A DNA stretch of 5,487 nucleotides, taken from contig JAEZNF010000386.1 in NCBI GenBank assembly GCA_023441845.1, positions 1 to 5,487 of the forward strand. Reading direction: 5' to 3'. Below are positions 1 through 5,373 of the stretch, piece by piece; within the stretch, counting starts at the first letter, position 1; each line of letters begins with the position of its first letter. Position numbers and translations under genes: made by a program. Origin of the DNA: Bacillota bacterium (GTDB lineage Bacteria; Bacillota; Clostridia; Acetivibrionales; DSM-2933). Under the pieces are notes generated by a model. That model saw nothing but the letters and a program-made list of their open reading frames with translations, was not told the origin of the DNA and did no database searches.

Positions 1-690
<690 letters not shown>

Positions 691-758
691 TTAAATATTA
701 TTAATTTATGGAAAGAGATATTAATAAATAAAACTTTTAACGAAAATAAGAGGGCTGT

Positions 759-801
759 AAAATAAAGAGAGCTAAGTGCGTGCGATGCTCTCTTTATTTT
801 T
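759..801 (+). terminator. Intrinsic terminator after the xylanase fragment
   Basis: A perfect 14-bp inverted repeat (759-772 with 787-800; core AAATAAAGAGAGC) with a 14-nt loop, its 3' arm ending in a T run. It lies about 70 nt past the xylanase stop codon, as expected for the original gene's transcription end. The A-rich left arm would also give a T-rich end on the minus strand, so it may work both ways. Confidence 0.85.
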
Positions 802-953
802 GCCATTAAAACGTCTTGTAAAAAAGTATTAAAAGATAAATGATATTCTTATTTCAAGAAGAAAATTATATTTAAGAAAAACAAAGAAAACAATAAAGGT
901 CAAATTTATTTTTATTCAATCAAGTCGGTGTTTAAGTATATTGTTACATTGTG

Positions 954-982
954 TTGTATAAGGGGCAAAACTATATTATAAT
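954..982 (+). promoter_or_regulatory. Sigma-A-like promoter for the mannosyltransferase
   Basis: TTGTAT at 954-959 and a perfect TATAAT at 977-982, separated by 17 nt. Transcription would begin near 989, giving a leader of about 75 nt before the ATG at 1065. The -10 box covers the possible upstream ATG at 981, which argues against the longer protein starts (GTG 951, ATG 981). The rest of 802-953 is AT-rich with nothing else I can support. Confidence 0.65.
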
Positions 983-1064
983 GGGAAAAGAAATTCCTAA
1001 TTGTTTTTATGGATACTTTCGGTATATATTCAATACAGTTATTTATCTTCTGGGGGCACGAAAA

Positions 1065-2927
1065 ATGGGGAAAGTTAAAAAGTATCAAGGAAAAACCGAT
1101 TTTGATAACTTTAGTGAGAAGAAGTCTTATAAAATTGATAGAAAAGATTTGATTATAATGTCAGTTATGACTTTAATATATTTAACTATAGCAATTTTTA
1201 ACCTGGGAAGTACAAAAGTTCCACAGACTTATTGGAAAGCGGAATTTAAAGGTGAAACTTTTACTGTAAACTTTGAAAAGGAATGCCAAATTTCCAAAAT
1301 GGCTTACTATGATGGTGTAGGTGAGATAAATTTTAAGGTTGAATACATATCAAAAGACGGCAAATATATTTCTTTACCTGACCTGAAAATTGACTCGGAT
1401 AAGAATTTGAGTTGGCGTACCTACGATTTAGAGGAAGCGACAAAGGCTTTAAGGTTTACTGTCGACTTACCAGGTGGAACTTTGAATGAAATTGTCATGT
1501 TTGAAAAGGATAATAAAGAACCTTTAAAAATAAGGTCCATAACAAATGAAAATGTCAGTTCTAAAGGTGTTGGAAAGATTGAAAACCTGTTTGACGAGCA
1601 GCATTTTGATACATATGACCTCAATTACATGAATTCAGTATATTTTGATGAAATATTTCATCCTAGAACCGCATTTGAGAACATTCATGGAATGGAACCA
1701 TCAGAAACATCACATCCTCCACTTGGAAAGCTTTTTATTGCTTTAGGTATCTTAATATTCGGGATGAATCCATTTGGATGGCGTATTATGGGAACACTCT
1801 TTGGTGCAGCTATGATACCTTTATTGTATATGTTCGGCATTAAAGTATTTTCCAGGAGAATATGCGGATTTATCGGTGCATTTTTAATGATGTTTGACTT
1901 TATGCATTTTGCTCAAACAAGAATAGGTACTATTGATTCATACGCGACTTTCTTTATAATACTTTCTTATTACTTTATGTATGACAGCTTTATTAACAAG
2001 TCTTATAATGTCAGACTCAAGAAGTCATTTTTGACGTTATTTCTTGCAGGCCTTTCCTGGGGTTTAGGATGTGCCTGTAAATGGACTGCTGTATATGCAG
2101 GTATTGGACTTGCAATACTATACCTTATATCAAAGATGTTGGAGTATATAGACTATAAAAAGGCCATAAATAAAAAGAATTCCAAAAAAGACATTCCTTC
2201 ATGGACAGAAGGCTTTATTAAAAAAAGTATTATTATTCCTACTTCATTCTGCATTGTATTTTTTGTATTAATTCCTGCAACAATATATGTAGCATCTTAT
2301 TTGCCTATAATTACTCTTCCGGGACCGCAGCATAATCTGGGTGAAGTAGTGCAGTATCAGAAAGACATGTATAATTACCACACAGGTCTTTTAGACACTC
2401 ATCCATACCAATCCACTGCCGAAACATGGCCCTTGGTAAAAAAACCCTTATACGAGTATAAGGGAAAGAATCTTCCTGAAGGCAAGATTTCAGTTATTTA
2501 TGTATTAGGCAATCCTGCAGTGTTCTGGTTTGGAATAATAAGTGTATTTTTAGTTTTTTTAATAGGTGTTTTTAAGAAAGATAAAAGGGTAATTCCTATA
2601 CTGATCGCTTTTTCATTCCAATACCTGCCATGGTTCTTTATTGACAGGTGTTTGTTTATATACCATTTCTTCTCTGCCACTCCCTTTATGATGCTGTGTA
2701 CTGTATATGTCTTATATTATTTAAAAGAAAGTTTTCCTGTATTTATGGCAGATATTTATATGAATGAAAAGGTAATACCTACTGTTCGGAATGTATTTAA
2801 TGTTTTCACATTAAGTTATCTGGTTATTACTGTGGCCCTGTTTGTTTTATTTTATCCTTCAATATCGGGTATGGTGGTAGACCGAAGTTATCTTGATGTG
2901 GTAGGATGGCTGGGAATCAGGTATTAA
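1065..2927 (+). CDS. Protein O-mannosyltransferase (GT39 / PMT family), integral membrane
   Basis: A 620-residue membrane glycosyltransferase expected to move mannose (or a related sugar) from a polyprenyl-phosphate donor to Ser/Thr of exported proteins on the outer face of the membrane. A basic N-terminus leads into a first membrane helix (about 30-48). Then comes an extracytoplasmic insert of about 130 residues (50-180). The PMT signature follows: the Asp-Glu pair in YFDEIFHPR (D195, E196) and SHPPLGK (216-222). Further PMT-like blocks are QTRIGTIDSY (284-293), CKWTAVY (338-344), MYNYHTGLLDTHPYQS (435-450) with TWPL, and a C-terminal multi-helix region containing LGNPAVFW and RCLFIYHFF (528-536). 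Longer starts exist at 951 and 981, but they overlap a promoter and lack a well-spaced ribosome site; ATG 1065 has GGGGG at 1052-1056, 8 nt upstream. It appears full length and monocistronic. Family is secure; donor and protein targets are inferred. In cellulolytic clostridia such enzymes may glycosylate secreted or cell-surface proteins. Confidence 0.9.
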   Translation: MGKVKKYQGKTDFDNFSEKKSYKIDRKDLIIMSVMTLIYLTIAIFNLGSTKVPQTYWKAEFKGETFTVNFEKECQISKMAYYDGVGEINFKVEYISKDGKYISLPDLKIDSDKNLSWRTYDLEEATKALRFTVDLPGGTLNEIVMFEKDNKEPLKIRSITNENVSSKGVGKIENLFDEQHFDTYDLNYMNSVYFDEIFHPRTAFENIHGMEPSETSHPPLGKLFIALGILIFGMNPFGWRIMGTLFGAAMIPLLYMFGIKVFSRRICGFIGAFLMMFDFMHFAQTRIGTIDSYATFFIILSYYFMYDSFINKSYNVRLKKSFLTLFLAGLSWGLGCACKWTAVYAGIGLAILYLISKMLEYIDYKKAINKKNSKKDIPSWTEGFIKKSIIIPTSFCIVFFVLIPATIYVASYLPIITLPGPQHNLGEVVQYQKDMYNYHTGLLDTHPYQSTAETWPLVKKPLYEYKGKNLPEGKISVIYVLGNPAVFWFGIISVFLVFLIGVFKKDKRVIPILIAFSFQYLPWFFIDRCLFIYHFFSATPFMMLCTVYVLYYLKESFPVFMADIYMNEKVIPTVRNVFNVFTLSYLVITVALFVLFYPSISGMVVDRSYLDVVGWLGIRY

Positions 2928-3095
2928 CGCAATTTGTCCTGTTATATATAATTCCTCTAAAATAGTTTATTTTTTAATTTATCTCTTTGAACAACTGTGG
3001 GTTGCAAAAATTAAAACTGGTACAAATAAAAGGTAAAATTAAGTACGTTTACAGGATAAATGCATGGTTATTTATGGCTAATTAAATAGCTTCAA

Positions 3096-3134
3096 CAAAA
3101 AAATTCCCAGTCTAAAACGCTGGGAATCCTTTTT
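3096..3134. terminator. Bidirectional intrinsic terminator between convergent genes
   Basis: An 8-bp stem, ATTCCCAG (3103-3110) with CTGGGAAT (3120-3127), and a 9-nt loop. On the plus strand it is followed by CCTTTTT; on the minus strand by a run of seven T (complement of the A run at 3096-3102). It can end the mannosyltransferase message about 170 nt past its stop and also catch read-through from the convergent transposase. The stretch 2928-3095 is AT-rich with no other supported feature except a possible IS end near 3001. Confidence 0.75.
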
Positions 3135-3143
3135 GTTACATAG

Positions 3144-3168
3144 AAAAAAAAGCCATTATAAAGGCTTT
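3144..3168 (-). terminator. Intrinsic terminator of the transposase gene
   Basis: Read on the minus strand, AAAGCC (3168-3163), an 8-nt loop and GGCTTT (3154-3149) are followed by more T residues to 3144. It starts 17 nt past the transposase stop codon. The stem is only 6 bp, but position and T tract fit. Confidence 0.65.
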
Positions 3169-3184
3169 GCTAAAAACAAAAAAA

Positions 3185-4273
3185 CTAAGAAGCTTTATTG
3201 TACCGATGGTAAAGCCCTTCAAGAATTGCTTCTGAACTCAAAACCGTATCAGAAGCCTTTGTTTCGACAGGCTTTTCCTTAAGAACAGGAGTCTCGCATC
3301 CAATTCCCTGGTGAGTCCTTTCGGTATTATAATATTTTTCAATATACTCTTTCAGCAGCTTTTCTAGGTGTTTTCCATTTATCGGTATCACATGGTTTAA
3401 AAGCTCCTGCCGGATAATACCCACAGCCCTTTCACAAATTCCATTTTGCCATGGTGAATGATAACCCGTTCTTTTTGATTTGATATTTGCATTTTTTAAA
3501 AACATTTGAAATTCGCCTGATGTAAAAATTGAGTCATTATCATGGATTAGATAGTCCGGAGTCTCTCCGAAGGGAGTTGCATTTCTGACTTGCTGGCAAA
3601 CCCAAGCCGAATTTGGATTTGAAGTTACTGCAAAATATTCAATTTTCCTGTGGTCATGGCTTATTATAAAAAACACATATAAGACCCTGAAAGTAAGCGT
3701 TGGGACAGTAAAAAAGTCCATTGCCCAAATGCCTTTACTGTGGGTTTTGATGAAGGTTTTCCATGATTGAATCTGTTTGTCTGTGGGAGCTTTTCGGCTT
3801 TGCGGAAGGTATTTTGAAATTGTGTTCGGGCATGGTGCATCTGAAATATTAAGAGCTACCAATTTTTCATGTATCTTTTCGGGGGACAATAGCGGATTTT
3901 CCTTGTGGATACGCTTAATCAAGGCTATTGTTGCCCGTGATATTCTGGGTCTGCCAGCTTTTGACTTTCTTTTCCAGAAGGCTTTAAAGGCTGTTTTATG
4001 CCAACCTATAACAGTTTCCGGCTTAACAACAACCAACGCTTCCTTCCAATTTGGTAAAAACTTTGACATGAGAACCCACAATTGACGGAATACAGAATTA
4101 ACACGATGCTTGGGAATTTTATTATTCAGTTCCTGTTGCTGATAAATTGATAATTGGCTCCTAAGTGCTGTAATTTCAAGACTTTTTTCCATTGAAGACA
4201 TAAACCATGTTTTTGTAAAAGCAAAAATTTCCTGAATCCACTGAAAAATAAATATTATAACCGATTTAAGCAT
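3185..4273 (-). CDS. Integrase-core (DD35E, rve) transposase with hydrophobic N-terminus
   Basis: A 362-residue transposase of the retroviral-integrase fold, which would cut and join DNA at the ends of its insertion sequence. Numbered from the ATG at 4273, it begins with a hydrophobic helix (about 1-24) and a LEITALRSQLSIYQQQ helix. A DNA-binding region follows (about 80-160; KPETVIGWHKTAFKAFWKRK, AGRPRIS, NPLLSPEKIHEKL). The catalytic core holds Asp186 (AMDFFTVPT), Asp245 (IHDNDSIF) and Glu281 (SPWQNGICERAVG). Asp245 and Glu281 are 35 residues apart. YYNTERTHQGIGCETP (about 314-329) is the usual tail. Bacterial proteins sharing the hydrophobic start and the DFFTVPT and SPWQN blocks are commonly annotated only as integrase-core proteins; I cannot assign an ISfinder family. 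The frame opens at 4351, but ATG 4273 is preferred: GGAGG (4288-4284) sits 10 nt upstream and the promoter lies within the longer version. All catalytic residues are present, so it may be active. Confidence 0.88.
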   Translation of the reverse strand: MLKSVIIFIFQWIQEIFAFTKTWFMSSMEKSLEITALRSQLSIYQQQELNNKIPKHRVNSVFRQLWVLMSKFLPNWKEALVVVKPETVIGWHKTAFKAFWKRKSKAGRPRISRATIALIKRIHKENPLLSPEKIHEKLVALNISDAPCPNTISKYLPQSRKAPTDKQIQSWKTFIKTHSKGIWAMDFFTVPTLTFRVLYVFFIISHDHRKIEYFAVTSNPNSAWVCQQVRNATPFGETPDYLIHDNDSIFTSGEFQMFLKNANIKSKRTGYHSPWQNGICERAVGIIRQELLNHVIPINGKHLEKLLKEYIEKYYNTERTHQGIGCETPVLKEKPVETKASDTVLSSEAILEGLYHRYNKAS

Positions 4274-4307
4274 ATGTATCATACCTCCAGAACTTATACA
4301 TAAGTCG

Positions 4308-4336
4308 ATTTTAACAAACCTGAAAAAACTAATCAA
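4308..4336 (-). promoter_or_regulatory. Sigma-A-like promoter for the transposase
   Basis: On the minus strand, TTGATT at 4336-4331 and TAAAAT at 4313-4308 with a 17-nt spacer. Transcription would start near 4301, about 28 nt before the ATG at 4273, with GGAGG (4288-4284) in the leader. This supports the shorter protein. Confidence 0.55.
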
Positions 4337-4351
4337 AATAAAAGCAGCCAT

Positions 4352-4611
4352 TGGAATTATGCATCAGTCAGAAAACAAAAATTACTTGTGCTGTTCAAGA
4401 AATGAATTATATGTTAGAATGAATGGTGTCTTTTCAATACTATATTGAGAGAATTTTTTGCAACAACTGATGCAACAACTAGTAAAAGATTTGATAAGAT
4501 TAGATGTGATTAAGGCGATTCAAAATATCCTGAAACACCTTAAAACAAAGGGATTTAGGAATTAGTGAGACCGCATTGGATTTGCAGATTAAATATGGTA
4601 AGGATGAGGTC
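4352..4611. other. Non-coding stretch between the transposase and the tRNA-like fragment
   Basis: No convincing gene. It holds the region upstream of the transposase promoter, the first pair of TTGCAACAA-type repeats (4458-4480), and a short frame at 4470-4565 with no ribosome site. The bases before the tRNA-like T-arm (about 4566-4611) do not fold into the rest of a tRNA. Confidence 0.5.
4458..4480 (+). repeat. Pair of TTGCAACAAC direct repeats (left set)
   Basis: TTGCAACAAC at 4458-4467 and TGCAACAACT at 4471-4480, about one helical turn apart. With the right set at 4665-4685 they bracket the tRNA-like fragment, as arm-type integrase binding sites bracket a phage attachment core. The function is inferred; the repeats are directly visible. 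Confidence 0.6.
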
Positions 4612-4639
4612 CCCGGTCCGATTCCGGGTGAGGGCTCCA
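4612..4639 (+). pseudogene. tRNA 3'-end-like fragment (T-arm, acceptor strand, CCA)
   Basis: CCCGG (4612-4616), a 7-nt loop TCCGATT and CCGGG (4624-4628) form a T-arm with exact tRNA geometry. A 7-nt acceptor strand (TGAGGGC), a discriminator T and CCA (4637-4639) follow. The loop differs from the canonical TTCGATT by one base. The matching 5' acceptor strand (GCCCTCA) is not found upstream and no D-arm or anticodon stem forms, so this is not a functional tRNA. A U discriminator would fit a tRNA-Gly or tRNA-Cys origin. It may be a leftover attachment core from an element that integrated at a tRNA 3' end. Confidence 0.6.
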
Positions 4640-4664
4640 TATTACAAAGGATTTAATAAAAAAA

Positions 4665-4685
4665 TTGCAACAATTTTGCAACAAC
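4665..4685 (+). repeat. Pair of TTGCAACAA direct repeats (right set)
   Basis: TTGCAACAA at 4665-4673 and TTGCAACAAC at 4676-4685, 11 bp apart start to start, 25 bp after the CCA of the tRNA-like fragment. The same motif as the left pair in the same orientation. A related TTGCAAC occurs at 5013-5019. Confidence 0.6.
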
Positions 4686-4690
4686 CAGCA

Positions 4691-4740
4691 AAAAAATAAA
4701 AGTTTGATTTACTGTAAAGGTGAATCAAGCTTTTGTATTT
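4691..4740. terminator. Terminator hairpin, possibly bidirectional
   Basis: AAAAG-T-TTGATT (4698-4709) pairs with AATCAA-G-CTTTT (4723-4734) through 11 Watson-Crick pairs and one G-T pair, with a 13-nt loop. On the plus strand GTATTT follows. On the minus strand the T tract (complement of the A-rich 4691-4701) is stronger. It would insulate the small-peptide unit downstream from transcription coming from the left. Confidence 0.6.
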
Positions 4741-4764
4741 TTGTGATATCTTAATGCAGTTTTT

Positions 4765-4773
4765 TGGTATAAT
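4765..4773 (+). promoter_or_regulatory. Extended -10 promoter for the small-peptide mRNA
   Basis: TGGTATAAT, a perfect TATAAT (4768-4773) with the TG extension one base upstream, which lets sigma-A work without a good -35. No strong -35 lies at the right distance; GATATC at 4745-4750 is at 17 nt. Transcription would start near 4780 and give an RNA of about 210 nt to the terminator at 4957-4989. Confidence 0.7.
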
Positions 4774-4795
4774 GAATTTGCTGTTTTTAGTAGCC

Positions 4796-4834
4796 GGAGC
4801 CTCCTATCAGGAAGGAGGTGAACTTGATGGCTCC
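4796..4834 (+). promoter_or_regulatory. Hairpin hiding the Shine-Dalgarno and start region
   Basis: CCTCCT (4800-4805) is the exact complement of the ribosome site AGGAGG (4813-4818), with a 7-nt loop. GGAGCC (4796-4801) can alternatively pair with GGCTCC (4829-4834) just past the start codon, or GGAG with CTCC can close the first hairpin from outside. Either fold keeps ribosomes off. Such folds are known from type I toxin mRNAs, including Fst. Confidence 0.7.
4821..4834 (+). repeat. 14-bp direct repeat, copy a (over the start codon)
   Basis: AACTTGATGGCTCC, containing the ATG at 4827. It is perfectly repeated at 4991-5004 beyond the terminator. Because the second copy would be transcribed from the other strand, the convergent RNA would carry the complement of this start site. 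Confidence 0.9.
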
Positions 4835-4949
4835 TAAACGTCAAAAGACGAAAAAATCCGAGTTACTAAATACAGTTGACTGGAAAGCAATAATCGGATT
4901 AATTAGCGCAATTATTTATTTGATTGTGGAAATTATGAAGAGGCTTTGA
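4827..4949 (+). CDS. 40-residue single-helix membrane peptide, putative type I toxin
   Basis: The peptide has a strongly basic start (MAPKRQKTKKSE), a hydrophobic helix (about residues 21-35, AIIGLISAIIYLIVE) and a short basic end (IMKRL). The size and layout are those of small membrane-damaging toxins such as Fst, although the sequence does not look like Fst, TxpA or BsrG, and I do not recognise the family. The start is well supported: AGGAGG at 4813-4818, 8 nt before the ATG. The gene has its own promoter and a terminator beginning 8 nt past the stop. Its ribosome site is in a hairpin and its start codon lies in a 14-bp repeat that a convergent RNA could bind. Toxicity is inferred from context only. 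A small phage-related or signalling membrane peptide is an alternative. Confidence 0.75.
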   Translation: MAPKRQKTKKSELLNTVDWKAIIGLISAIIYLIVEIMKRL

Positions 4950-4956
4950 TAGTCGG

Positions 4957-4989
4957 AACCCCGAGGAGCGGCAACTCTTCGGGGTTTTT
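4957..4989 (+). terminator. Strong terminator shared by the two convergent transcripts
   Basis: AACCCCGA (4957-4964) pairs with TCGGGGTT (4979-4986), continued by a G-T pair and GAG/CTC to a 6-nt loop (CGGCAA): a 12-pair stem, with T residues 4985-4989. It ends the peptide mRNA 7 nt after its stop codon. The stem is also formed by the convergent RNA, but there only TT follows, so termination on that strand may be weaker. Confidence 0.9.
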
Positions 4990-4990
4990 A

Positions 4991-5004
4991 AACTTGATGG
5001 CTCC
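4991..5004 (+). repeat. 14-bp direct repeat, copy b (beyond the terminator)
   Basis: AACTTGATGGCTCC, identical to 4821-4834. It lies just past the T tract of the peptide gene's terminator, so it is outside that mRNA but inside the predicted convergent RNA. No gene starts at this copy: no ribosome site precedes the ATG, and the frame soon meets a stop (TAA at 5006-5017 region). Confidence 0.9.
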
Positions 5005-5035
5005 AATAAATTTTGCAACTTTGTTGCTTAATAAT

Positions 5036-5065
5036 ATTATACCCCAATTACCAAAAGCATTGCAA
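5036..5065 (-). promoter_or_regulatory. Convergent promoter for the putative antitoxin RNA
   Basis: On the minus strand, TTGCAA at 5065-5060 and a perfect TATAAT at 5041-5036 with an 18-nt spacer. It points at the 3' end of the small-peptide gene and no protein frame follows it, as expected for a small-RNA promoter. Confidence 0.7.
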
Positions 5066-5359
5066 ATAGTTTTTATGTAAGAGTTCAGTGTGTAGGGACA
5101 CATATTTCGCAATAATGGTTATTAACCATTTCAACCCTATCTTTCGAGGACAGGTCTTGTTTCATCAAATTGATAGCCTTGCCTTAACATACTCTCAAAA
5201 TATAAATCTCGCACCATTGGTGCGAGAAATTAGCTGGACAAAAAAGCATCCTTATAATTTATACTCTCCTTTATGTTCTTCACAGAGCCATAATATATGA
5301 CCTTCGGGGGGGATAATCCTTTCTAAACCTCTATACAGCAGGATACATCAAATAGGGTA
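5066..5359. other. Non-coding interval with several inverted repeats
   Basis: No supported gene. A plus-strand frame from 5088 to 5300 has no ribosome site and no recognisable protein. Visible structure: TGTGT-AGGG-ACACA (5089-5102); a near-perfect palindrome AATGGTTA-T-TAACCATT (5114-5130), which could be an operator; the 9-bp hairpin at 5207-5227; and a run of seven G at 5305-5311. CAGCAGG (5336-5342) can pair with CCTGCTG (5371-5377) across the msrB stop codon. Confidence 0.5.
5197..5227 (-). terminator. Hairpin, probable terminator for msrB
   Basis: TCTCGCACC and GGTGCGAGA (5207-5215 and 5219-5227) form a perfect 9-bp stem with a 3-nt loop. On the minus strand TTTATATTTT follows soon after; on the plus strand there is no T tract. 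It is about 130 nt past the msrB stop codon. Confidence 0.5.
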
Positions 5360-5373
5360 TTAATTAATACCCT
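5354..5373. repeat. Perfect 20-bp palindrome over the msrB stop codon
   Basis: AGGGTATTAA at 5354-5363 followed directly by its reverse complement at 5364-5373. It contains the msrB stop (5362-5360 on the minus strand) and the last codons. There is no T tract, so it is unlikely to be a terminator on its own. Confidence 0.6.

Larger units (their letters stand above)
3001..4464 (-). mobile_element. Possible extent of the insertion sequence (ends uncertain)
   Basis: GTTGCAAAAA at 3001-3010 is repeated in inverted orientation at 4455-4464, enclosing the transposase with its promoter and terminators in 1464 bp, a plausible IS length. The outer flanks, AACTGTGG (2993-3000) and AACTGATG (4465-4472), match at 6 of 8 positions and could be a decayed target duplication. 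The right-hand copy is also part of the local TTGCAACAA repeat family, so the match may be chance. A shorter alternative is TTGAACA (2987-2993) with TGTTCAA (4392-4398). An IS is well supported by the transposase; these exact ends are not. Confidence 0.3.
4957..5029 (-). ncRNA. Putative antitoxin RNA (convergent, Fst RNA II-like)
   Basis: Predicted from a promoter at 5065-5036, with a start near 5029 and an end at the shared hairpin, giving about 65-75 nt. In order it would contain a small 5' hairpin (GCAAC-AAA-GTTGC), the complement of direct repeat b (GGAGCCATCAAGTT), and the terminator hairpin antisense to that of the peptide mRNA. It can therefore pair with the mRNA at both the start codon and the 3' hairpin, as RNA II pairs with RNA I in pAD1 par. 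No protein frame of note. Its 3' end is uncertain because the U tract is poor. The RNA itself is inferred. Confidence 0.6.

Noticed and set aside
1421..1624. 67-codon minus-strand frame
   Set aside because: Antisense shadow of the mannosyltransferase.
2498..2680. 60-codon minus-strand frame
   Set aside because: Antisense shadow of the mannosyltransferase membrane region.
3777..4085. 102-codon plus-strand frame
   Set aside because: Antisense to the well-supported transposase; no ribosome site or family.
4470..4565. 31-codon frame (MQQLVKDLIRLDVIKAIQN...) after the transposase region
   Set aside because: No ribosome site in range and the start lies inside the TTGCAACAA repeats. The helix-like composition is suggestive but not enough.
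4566..4639. Complete tRNA gene
   Set aside because: Only the T-arm and 3' acceptor strand fit; no matching 5' acceptor strand, D-arm or anticodon stem.
4458..4685. CRISPR array from the repeated TTGCAACAA motif
   Set aside because: The repeats are only about 9-10 bp, at irregular distances, with no regular spacers and no cas genes.
5109..5189. Minus-strand 26-codon frame (MKQDLSSKDRVEMVNN...) reading toward the antitoxin promoter
   Set aside because: Protein-like composition but no ribosome site and no family I recognise; could be a gene remnant but cannot be supported.
5088..5300. Plus-strand open frame of 70 codons
   Set aside because: GTG start with no ribosome site, no recognisable domain, and it crosses a terminator-like hairpin and a palindrome; probably chance.
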